Shown: positions 25,805-32,367 of the stretch, piece by piece
Layout of the letters: each line of letters starts with the position of its first letter
Position numbering within the stretch: position 1 is the first letter of the stretch
Assembly (NCBI GenBank): GCA_017437005.1
Contig: JAFSBZ010000018.1
Span: forward strand, 1 to 32,367
DNA from: Clostridia bacterium
GTDB taxonomy: Bacteria; Bacillota; Clostridia; Oscillospirales; Acutalibacteraceae
Direction of reading: 5' to 3'
Length of the DNA stretch: 32,367 nt
Program-made: the position numbers and the translations under genes
The notes under the pieces: model-generated
What the model was told of the DNA's origin: nothing
What the model saw: the letters and a program-made list of their open reading frames with translations, nothing else
Database searches by the model: none

Positions 25805-28800
25805 TTATCTGTCGTAAATACTTTCAGATTCTGGAGTAATGATAGCGCGTGCGCCGTCTAACTGATAAAGACGAACGTAATCAATTACTAAATCACATTC
25901 ACCGATATCGTCATAAGCTGCCTGAATCCAACTACTACCATCTTGCTGAGCTGTGAAGATATGGTTTTCAATAAGCATATAAGCATACTGGTCAAAGCCA
26001 AATGTATCAGAGTTGCTATAGCTTTCGCTACCAAAGTTCATTTGATCCTTAGTTACAGTTGCTCTGTAAAGCTCGGTAGTACCTGTAGCATCGGTATAAA
26101 CGATAAATGTCATTTCATCATCATTCCACAAGAAACCGTACTTGCGTTCGGTAATTTGTTCACTTGAATTACGAAGTGTTCCCATATCATATTGCATTGT
26201 ATCATGGTCACCCTGATATGTTGCAGCGCCGTTTACAGAACCGCCTGAAAGGTTACCGGTATTAATTTTGATAGATGCAGACTGCTGTGTATAACCAGTA
26301 CCTTCTGTTGCTCCACTTGCGGTAAGCAGCTTGGTTGAGAACGCCCCGCTTGTAGGTGCATTTGCCCAGTCAAGATCGTATACAGCAAGGCTATTATCAT
26401 TCTTGTCAAGTGAATAGCTATACCACTTGTGAATATTGAACTTAATGTTGTGGTCTTCACTTGGTTTTGATACGTAACCCCAACTACCCCAGTTCCACGC
26501 CTCAGTAGGTCTTTGAATAATTTCAAAGAGGTCCATTTCAAGTGTTTGAGTAGGAACTTTATACTTGTATGTTGTAACGTCGGTAGGTGTTGCATAGGTA
26601 CTTGTGCCGTTGTAAACACCGTTACGCTCATATACCTTACTATAGAGTGATTTGTCAAGTGTTATATTACCATTACCAACATCATGTGTTAACAACCACC
26701 ACGCTGGGAATGCGTAACCATCTGAAGGAACGGCAGCTACCATTTCAAGATAGCCCTGTTTAAATAGCATACTATCTTTGGTACCAATACCGCTCATATA
26801 GAACTTATGCTCTTTGTCTGCAGTGGCACCGGTAAATCCGCGCTTAAGATAAAGCTTACCGTTTTCAGTACCCTCGTCATAGATTATCTTGTTGATTTCA
26901 CGTGCCTCATCATCACTGGCTTTACGGATGTATTCAAACTCGGTATCAATTGTAACAGCAGATTCATCAGGATCACCACCAGGTGTATCGTCAACACTCT
27001 TGTTTCTAAGATTCCACTTATCGTAAGATACTGTACCTTCTACATCACTGTTAAACTCGTCGCCCCAAGCGTAGTAATATGTTGAGCCATCAAGTGTTAT
27101 AGCGTTCTTTGCGCTGTCGATTGTACCTGTTGTCTCTTCTGGTAAATCAAATATGGTTACATTTTGGATAAAGTGGTCTACTGCAGCTTCAACAGCAGTA
27201 AAGCTACCACCTGTAAAGGTAAGAACAGCATTATCAACATCATAAGTATATGACCAAGCGTTAGCGTCGCCTGATGTAACAAGCTTAATCGCGTATTTAC
27301 TTGAATCACCGTTATTGATTTTTTCAACTTCAGCGCCTGTCTTACTTTCAAGATATAGCTCTAACTTACGAGCAAAGTCGTAGTTATCATTATCGGTATA
27401 GTAAATAGTAAATTTACCTGCCTTAACATTTGCCCAGAAACCGTCATATTCTGTGGTTTCCTGTCCTGTCATTATACGCTGTACTGCGGCAAGGTCACGC
27501 ATATCGGTTTTACCGTTGCCGGTTACGTCACCGTAGATGTAATCGTAGCCATCTTTCCACAAAAGATTATTTTTAAGTGCGGTTACATCACTTGTATCAT
27601 ATTCTTCGCCTATACCGTCACCGTTAATATCAGCGCAAGGCATCTTCTTTGCATTTTCTATCAAGCGAGGAATCGCGTCATCAGAAGCACCAATATACCA
27701 CTTACTGGTATATTCGGTATTTCCAGCGAGGATTTCGGCCTTAACATCGTTAGGCTCAACTAATATAATACCATCATCAGCATTGTGATCGGTTATATAT
27801 ACTTCCTTGTATTCATTATCACCAGTTACGCCAACATAGTAACTATCGGTTATATATCCATATTCGTCTGGAGTCCATACATCATCGTTATAGGCAATAT
27901 AAATACCGTCGCCATAACCACCTGCTGAATAAACATAAGCGTTATCTGCAGTACATCCTGTAATAGAAGTACCTTCGCCTTCCATCCAACCTGTAACAAC
28001 ACCTGCGCATCCTTTGGTTGAAGAAACGCTTACATTGTTAAAGTGAATATTTTTAACCGTGCCGCCTTTAAGCACAGGAATAAATCCGGCAGAATTTACA
28101 TGCTCATCATCAGAATCTTCAGAAGAAATAGCACTATACAAATTGCTAATTGTATGACCATCACCATCAAGTATGCCTTCAAATGGATGATACTCATAGA
28201 ATACAACGTTGTATGTGGTATTTTCAAAAGTATCGGTATCAACCCATTGTTTACCTTCAAGATCGATGTTACAACCAAGCTTATAGTACTGTGGAACACC
28301 GTAATGTGTACCGCCTGAAGCAATAACCATATAAAGTGTATTAGCATCATTTATGATATATGGATCAGCCTCGGTACCGCTACCGATGAGTGTATTGTAA
28401 TCATTAAATACACCGCGGTTGTTTCTTAAAGCACTAAATTCATAAGCTGTACCATAAACATCGGTCGAAGTAAGTACTTTATTTTTACGCCAAGAAAGAG
28501 CATATTGACCTTGATTTCTATAATAATCAGCAATCCAACTATTGTTAACTTTTGGAGTTGGTTTGTTATCAATAATTTCCCAAGCAGTCCAGTTAAGAAG
28601 TGGTGCATCACTAATAGTAAATTCGTTACTATCTAACTCATTGCAACTTACAACACTATTAACTGCAGTTGTGTATGAATTAAGACCTGTAACTGTGTTG
28701 CTGCCAGCAACACTTGCGCAACTTGTAACTGTAGCGTTGGTATTGCTTTCTTGTGAAACTATGAAAGCGTAGTGACAATCAGTACCGGTATCGGTAATGG

Positions 28801-30847
28801 TTGTGTTTGTGCCGTCAAATAAACAGTTATCAAATTTGAGTGATTTTGGTGATCTGATTGTAGATACAAAACCTGCAACGTAAGATTTGTTACTATAATT
28901 TGTTGCATTAAGATATGAATTGCGAACTGCAACGTTTATAATTGCAGCGTTACAATTTTCGGGGCGTTTTGCATAAGCGTCAACCGCCGGACACATTACA
29001 AATGTCTCGTAGGTACCATCACTATCAGTATCTTTATTATACTGACCGTCCCAAATACCTGTTGTAGCTGTAATTACAGCAGCAGAACCACTATTGGATT
29101 TTACATAGTTTGTATCAAAGGTAACGTTTTTAATTACTGCGTCGCCTGTAAGCATTGGTACAAAACCGGTACCGTTGTTCCAGTGGTTAGCAGCAGTCGT
29201 CATACTGTAAAGACCGTAGATAGTAACACCGTTACCGTCAAATCTACCACCAAAATAGTCAACGTAACCGTCTCTATGGTTGTTTAAAACCTTAGTAGAT
29301 GATGATGTATAAACGTCATTATAGTGCTCTGAATAGCAATTTGCAGTATCACCGCATAATTCAGCTTCGGTAGTAAGACCGATTGACCAGTTTTTAAGTG
29401 AATCGGCAGCCGCCTCAAAAGCAGCCTGATCAGCAAATGCGCGTGTATCGTTAATGTAAAGCGCATTAACGTTGTCATCAACCTTGTAATAAATTGGGGT
29501 TCCGTCAGCGTTTATACCTGTAGAACGAACCATTAAGAAAAGCTGTTCAACAGTTTTAATGATGTATGGGTCTGCTTCGGTACCTGTACCGCCTGCAAAA
29601 CCGCTTGCCTTGGTACCGTCCCAAACGTCGTGTGTACCAAATATAAATTGACCGCAAACACAGCTTGTTATGTTTGAATCATAATTAACATCATTGTAAT
29701 AATGTTCTACGGTAAGACCTACAAGACCACAATCAGCACAAAGCTCGCTATGTGTACCATTTTCATTATCCTTAGCAGTTACGTTATGGAACATACGAAG
29801 CTCTGGTGCACCGCTTGTATTTGCAAACCAAGCACCACTAAAATCAAGCGCCATGTTTTGTGTAGCAGCCTCGCCTGTCATTTGAGCAGTTGTAAGGGTT
29901 GTAACACCTGTCTGTGAAACAGTCTGATCGGTGTAAACGTTAGAGTAAACTGCATTAGCGTACTTAGCAGACAAAGCTGTTGTGTTAGCTGTAGGTACAG
30001 GGCTGTTGCCGATTGCAACTGAATTGCTTATGGTAAGTCCTGCGTTATAACCGGAAACATTACCAACAAAACCACCGTTAATTCCTTGACCTGAAAGCTT
30101 GTTGTTTACTGCTAAGCAATTACTAACCGTTGTCTTGTTGTGACCAGCGTTACCAATATGTGTGCCGACAGTTCTTTGACATGCAGAGTTTCCATCAGCA
30201 CCATCACTAATTACACAATTCTTAACGACACAGTTTTCAAGTACAAGACTTGTAGAGGTGTCGGGGGCATTTGCAAGACCTACGATACCACCAGCATTAT
30301 GATAACCGCGAAAATCAGAAGCAACAACAGTAATATTCTTAATAGTTACGGTTCCGCCAGAAGCAGGTTTTGTAGCTGGGAATAAACCATTATATCCAAT
30401 CTTTTTACCAGATGCATTATATACAATAAGACCATTACCATCAAAGTAACCACCAAAAGCAGGTTCGTTACCATCCGATGCAAAAGTCCATGTGCTTGTT
30501 TTGGCAGCAGCCTCAACATTGGCAGCTGTAGAATTAAGTGTAATACCAGCCATACCATTTAAATTAAATACAGCATTATCTACAACCTTGTAGCTTTTGC
30601 CCTGTGTTGTACTACCACCCTGAAGAGCAATCCAAGCAAGCTCTTCTGCAGTACTAATAATAATATTACCTTCAGCGTCAGTTGCGGTTGGCTCTACCTT
30701 GGTGCCATCCCAAGTGTCCTCAACCGTAGCGGCACTAGCCGTAAATGTAACGCCTGAATTTGCTACAAAGAGTGAGCCCACAAGCATTGCAAGTGCAAGT
30801 ACCAAGCTTAAAGCTCTTTTAGCGCTTTTGTTTATTGTTATTTTCAT
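25805..30847 (-). CDS. secreted multimodular protein: GLUG-like beta-helix modules, dockerin, GH16-like domain
   Basis: A 1680-aa exported protein. The signal peptide has a hydrophobic core LSLVLALAMLVGSLFVA and a likely cut after TASA (about residue 39). Three related modules (about 40-350, 405-760 and 820-1070) share WDGT or TEADPYII starts and G-x-FDGNG / LDGDGHTI strands, like GLUG-type right-handed beta-helices. A Cys-rich linker (CADC...CVCG, about 370-400) divides the first two. A type I-like dockerin lies at about 1070-1128 (DINGDG and DVTGNG loops). Then comes an alpha/beta region of about 100 aa resembling GH20b/GH67N domains. A GH16-like jelly roll (about 1260-1665) has WGDEFNSD and EMDLFE at 1437-1442, fitting the ExDxxE catalytic motif. 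The frame has a GTG eight codons upstream; I chose the ATG with GAGAGG 6 nt away. It is probably cell-surface polysaccharide-acting; the substrate is unknown. Confidence 0.82.
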   Translation of the reverse strand: MKITINKSAKRALSLVLALAMLVGSLFVANSGVTFTASAATVEDTWDGTKVEPTATDAEGNIIISTAEELAWIALQGGSTTQGKSYKVVDNAVFNLNGMAGITLNSTAANVEAAAKTSTWTFASDGNEPAFGGYFDGNGLIVYNASGKKIGYNGLFPATKPASGGTVTIKNITVVASDFRGYHNAGGIVGLANAPDTSTSLVLENCVVKNCVISDGADGNSACQRTVGTHIGNAGHNKTTVSNCLAVNNKLSGQGINGGFVGNVSGYNAGLTISNSVAIGNSPVPTANTTALSAKYANAVYSNVYTDQTVSQTGVTTLTTAQMTGEAATQNMALDFSGAWFANTSGAPELRMFHNVTAKDNENGTHSELCADCGLVGLTVEHYYNDVNYDSNITSCVCGQFIFGTHDVWDGTKASGFAGGTGTEADPYIIKTVEQLFLMVRSTGINADGTPIYYKVDDNVNALYINDTRAFADQAAFEAAADSLKNWSIGLTTEAELCGDTANCYSEHYNDVYTSSSTKVLNNHRDGYVDYFGGRFDGNGVTIYGLYSMTTAANHWNNGTGFVPMLTGDAVIKNVTFDTNYVKSNSGSAAVITATTGIWDGQYNKDTDSDGTYETFVMCPAVDAYAKRPENCNAAIINVAVRNSYLNATNYSNKSYVAGFVSTIRSPKSLKFDNCLFDGTNTTITDTGTDCHYAFIVSQESNTNATVTSCASVAGSNTVTGLNSYTTAVNSVVSCNELDSNEFTISDAPLLNWTAWEIIDNKPTPKVNNSWIADYYRNQGQYALSWRKNKVLTSTDVYGTAYEFSALRNNRGVFNDYNTLIGSGTEADPYIINDANTLYMVIASGGTHYGVPQYYKLGCNIDLEGKQWVDTDTFENTTYNVVFYEYHPFEGILDGDGHTISNLYSAISSEDSDDEHVNSAGFIPVLKGGTVKNIHFNNVSVSSTKGCAGVVTGWMEGEGTSITGCTADNAYVYSAGGYGDGIYIAYNDDVWTPDEYGYITDSYYVGVTGDNEYKEVYITDHNADDGIILVEPNDVKAEILAGNTEYTSKWYIGASDDAIPRLIENAKKMPCADINGDGIGEEYDTSDVTALKNNLLWKDGYDYIYGDVTGNGKTDMRDLAAVQRIMTGQETTEYDGFWANVKAGKFTIYYTDNDNYDFARKLELYLESKTGAEVEKINNGDSSKYAIKLVTSGDANAWSYTYDVDNAVLTFTGGSFTAVEAAVDHFIQNVTIFDLPEETTGTIDSAKNAITLDGSTYYYAWGDEFNSDVEGTVSYDKWNLRNKSVDDTPGGDPDESAVTIDTEFEYIRKASDDEAREINKIIYDEGTENGKLYLKRGFTGATADKEHKFYMSGIGTKDSMLFKQGYLEMVAAVPSDGYAFPAWWLLTHDVGNGNITLDKSLYSKVYERNGVYNGTSTYATPTDVTTYKYKVPTQTLEMDLFEIIQRPTEAWNWGSWGYVSKPSEDHNIKFNIHKWYSYSLDKNDNSLAVYDLDWANAPTSGAFSTKLLTASGATEGTGYTQQSASIKINTGNLSGGSVNGAATYQGDHDTMQYDMGTLRNSSEQITERKYGFLWNDDEMTFIVYTDATGTTELYRATVTKDQMNFGSESYSNSDTFGFDQYAYMLIENHIFTAQQDGSSWIQAAYDDIGECDLVIDYVRLYQLDGARAIITPESESIYDR

Positions 30848-30922
30848 AAAAAACCTCTCTTTTCTTTTCACATATTGTGAATTTAGGTTTAATTCTTTTG
30901 TTCTTGTATGTAAAAGTTATAT

Positions 30923-31116
30923 TGTGAGCAAGGCTCACAGTGATATTTTTGCCTTCAGCAAAAGTGATATTGAAACCTTACGGTTTCAGTTGTATTATAT
31001 TCGCCTCTTAAACTCGCAAAGCGAATACAACTGTGAGTCAGCACAATATCACTGCTTTAGCAATATCACTCGCCTGTTAAGGCGAATATAACTGATAAAT
31101 GCCGTGGGCATTTATC
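30923..31116. repeat. array of small hairpins separated by AGTGATATT 9-mers, inverted halves
   Basis: Left half: AGTGATATT at 30939 and 30963 and a variant AGTTGTATT at 30988. Right half: the inverse, AATACAACT at 31024, AATATCACT at 31045 and 31062, and AATATAACT at 31085. Short hairpins lie between: TGTGAGC-AAG-GCTCACA (30923-30939), TTTTGC-CTTCA-GCAAAA (30947-30963), TGAAACC-TTAC-GGTTTCA (30971-30988), TGCT-TT-AGCA (31053-31062), TCGCC-TGTTAA-GGCGA (31070-31085) and GATAAATGCC-GTG-GGCATTTATC (31094-31116). The whole is roughly palindromic about 31010. It would be transcribed into the leader of the GH16-like gene if a promoter lies to its right. It has no coding frame of merit. Confidence 0.85.
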
Positions 31117-31231
31117 TAGGCCAGATTACTATATCATCATCGTCGTCGCCAAAGTTAGCGTTAGGGTCACTTGTAACGATAATATCAGTAAGGTCTAATT
31201 CATAGATTTCTATTTTTGATTTCTGGAACAT
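31112..31231 (-). CDS. 39-aa acidic small protein, hypothetical
   Basis: A short open frame from ATG at 31231 to TAA at 31112, with AAAGGA about 10 nt upstream. It reads MFQKSKIEIYEL near the start, then DLTDIIVTSDP, then an acidic tail with five Asp (FGDDDDD) and ends in IVIWPR. The start fits a pattern I associate with small proteins of gut Firmicutes and Bacteroides, roughly K-P-x-I-E-V...D-V-I-x-T-S; that is from memory, not a search. There is no signal peptide or membrane segment. Its stop codon lies inside the outermost hairpin of the adjacent array. It sits between two related secreted-protein genes. Function unknown; coding is likely but not proven. Confidence 0.6.
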   Translation of the reverse strand: MFQKSKIEIYELDLTDIIVTSDPNANFGDDDDDIVIWPR

Positions 31232-31258
31232 AATTCGAATTTCCTTTCTTTAGTAATA

Positions 31259-31431
31259 GGCTTCTCCTTGGGGCCGATTCCCTCACGGTGTGAGGGAAAT
31301 GTCGCAAAGCGACAAAGGGTGACGGTCCTGTCAGGAGGCTCCGTCGTAGACGGTGGTGAGGGGTAATATATATGTTCATTTGTCCCCTCATCCACCGCTT
31401 TCGCGGTCCCCCTTCTCCCGAGGGAGAAGGC
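31259..31431. repeat. MITE-like inverted-repeat element with internal hairpins
   Basis: The ends are imperfect inverted repeats (AGGCTTCTCC at 31259 and GGAGAAGGCT at 31423-31432), and the inner arms GGTGGTGAGGGG (31352-31363) and CCCCTCATCCACC (31384-31396) pair around an AT-rich centre. Smaller hairpins are TTCCCTCAC-GGT-GTGAGGGAA (31278-31298), GTCGC-AAA-GCGAC (31301-31313), GACGG...CCGTC (31321-31345), CCGC-TTTC-GCGG (31395-31406) and CTTCTCCC-GA-GGGAGAAG (31412-31429). Its right end matches the repeat at 18112-18156 in layout. It has no transposase, so if mobile it would depend on an enzyme encoded elsewhere. It fills most of the gap after the right-hand secreted gene. Confidence 0.75.
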
Positions 31432-31447
31432 TTAATATTATCGTTTC

Positions 31448-32367
31448 TTATTTACCCTGACGTGCGGCGAGCATTTCGCTGTAGTAAACAAGCGCCATTG
31501 ATGCGTTTACGTGTTCTTGGTAATCCTCGCCTGCGTTCATAGCGTTAATTGCATAACCTGCGGCGCTGTATGTACCAAAGTCATAGGTTTCGCCACCGTA
31601 TGTCACAGTAACCGTAACCGGCTTAGAAAGCTTGGTTACACCTAATGACTTCAATCTGTAAAGGTGATATCTACCTGCGCCTGCGTTATTAATCATTTCA
31701 GCGCCTGTTACAGTTGCAATAACTTGACCTTCGACACTGAATGTAGCAGTAATATTAGCCTTGTTTGTTTTATAATCACCGTGGAACGCAAATGTAAACG
31801 CGATATGTGGATTAACCTTTAAATTAAGAGAAGTTGCGTACATATCAAATACGTTATCTTGTACTTGTGTACCATATACGTCAGCATTATATGCATCTTT
31901 AAATAATGCATTTGTAGCAAATTTTTGTGTATAAACTGTGTTACTTGTAATGCGGTTAAGCACGCTTGAAGGTAAGTTCATAGCGTGAATACCCTTGATT
32001 TCATAGCTGTAGCCACATTCACAAGAAGCTGACTTGCCGTCCTCGGCATCAACCATTGTGTGTGAAACAGTCGGAGCAGTAGTTGTACACTGTGTACCGT
32101 TTATAAAGTGCTGACAAACGCTCTGGTGTGTATTTGCATCAATATAAATTGTAGTCATATCGTGGAAGACGCTAAGTTCTGGATAAGTAGTAGTATCAAA
32201 CCAAGCAGAACCTAATGTAGCAGCGGCTACATCCTCATCATATACATTTGTATATGTAGTGTTTGCAACCTTGCTACCAAGCGCAACATTTACTGATGTA
32301 GGAGCAATGGCTGTACCGATTGAAAGTGAATTACTTACAGTAACATTTGAACCATAGTTAGATGTAT
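31448..32367 (-). CDS. partial secreted-type protein, paralogous to the GH16-like protein's first module
   Basis: The frame is open from the right edge to the stop at 31448, so at least 306 codons of the C-terminus are present and the true start is outside. The edge portion reads SNVTVSNSLSIGTAIAP...NTTYTNVYDED...AWFDTTTYPELSVFHD. This matches the first module of the large neighbour (ISNSVAIGNSPVP...AVYSNVYTDQ...AWFANTSGAPELRMFHN) in order and spacing. A Cys-rich linker (CQH...CTTT...CECGYSY) corresponds to that protein's CADC...CVCG. The last 175 residues or so (HAMNLPSSVLNRITSN... to the end) look like a beta-rich domain I do not recognise. An internal Met at 32158 is not the start, because homology continues through it. 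Probably exported; function unknown. Confidence 0.75.
   Translation of the reverse strand, partial: TSNYGSNVTVSNSLSIGTAIAPTSVNVALGSKVANTTYTNVYDEDVAAATLGSAWFDTTTYPELSVFHDMTTIYIDANTHQSVCQHFINGTQCTTTAPTVSHTMVDAEDGKSASCECGYSYEIKGIHAMNLPSSVLNRITSNTVYTQKFATNALFKDAYNADVYGTQVQDNVFDMYATSLNLKVNPHIAFTFAFHGDYKTNKANITATFSVEGQVIATVTGAEMINNAGAGRYHLYRLKSLGVTKLSKPVTVTVTYGGETYDFGTYSAAGYAINAMNAGEDYQEHVNASMALVYYSEMLAARQGK

Noticed and set aside
30699-31091. Plus-strand open frame of 130 codons
   Set aside because: It runs antisense to the signal-peptide end of the large secreted gene and through the hairpin array, with no recognisable domain.
30923-31116. CRISPR array
   Set aside because: The repeated unit is only 9 nt, occurs in both orientations, and the intervening pieces are self-complementary hairpins rather than unique spacers; no cas genes are nearby.
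31200-31395. Two overlapping minus-strand open frames of 61-63 codons
   Set aside because: Most of their length lies within the hairpin-rich MITE-like element, with no ribosome site; the stretches are open by chance in GC-rich repeat sequence.

Overview
The window looks like the chromosome of a low-GC, spore-forming member of the Clostridia, most probably an Oscillospiraceae/Ruminococcaceae-type gut bacterium. The pointers are a pro-sequence-bearing sporulation factor sigma-K, a separate AICAR formyltransferase next to a PurO-type IMP cyclohydrolase, a clostridial single-chain PurL, a dockerin-bearing secreted GH16-like protein, and GC-rich hairpin repeats between genes. Species is an inference. 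Apart from sigK, every well-supported gene lies on the minus strand.

Region 1 (1-2486): two terminator hairpins at the left edge, then a two-gene unit, a HAD phosphatase followed by a cytoplasmic GH20-type hexosaminidase, with its own promoter at 2458-2486.

Region 2 (2487-15656): one purine operon, transcribed right to left as purE-purC-purF-purM-purN-purO-AICAR formyltransferase-purD-purL-fhs. It has a near-perfect vegetative promoter (TTGACA, 17 bp, TATACT), a ZTP (pfl) riboswitch whose 3' conserved strand is also part of a terminator stem, tightly packed genes, and a terminator after fhs. The logic is coherent: ZTP signals a shortage of 10-formyl-tetrahydrofolate, fhs makes that cofactor, and PurN and AICAR formyltransferase consume it. 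purB is not in the window. PurF has lost the visible glutaminase active-site residues.

Region 3 (15708-25009): one pyrimidine operon, pyrC-carB-pyrK-pyrD-pyrF-(zinc-ribbon membrane protein)-pyrE-pyrB-pyrI, from a second strong promoter. carA is absent. A dispersed two-hairpin repeat sits between pyrF and the zinc-ribbon gene and appears to supply that gene's Shine-Dalgarno sequence. No terminator is visible between pyrI and the pur promoter.

Region 4 (25089-25800): sigK on the plus strand, followed by a bidirectional terminator.

Region 5 (25805-32367): two secreted or surface-type multimodular proteins sharing a beta-helix/GLUG-like module and a cysteine-rich linker. One is 1680 aa with an internal dockerin and a C-terminal GH16-like domain; the other runs off the right edge. 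Between them lie a 39-aa acidic small ORF, a 0.19-kb array of small hairpins separated by a 9-mer (AGTGATATT and its inverse), and a 0.17-kb inverted-repeat (MITE-like) element.
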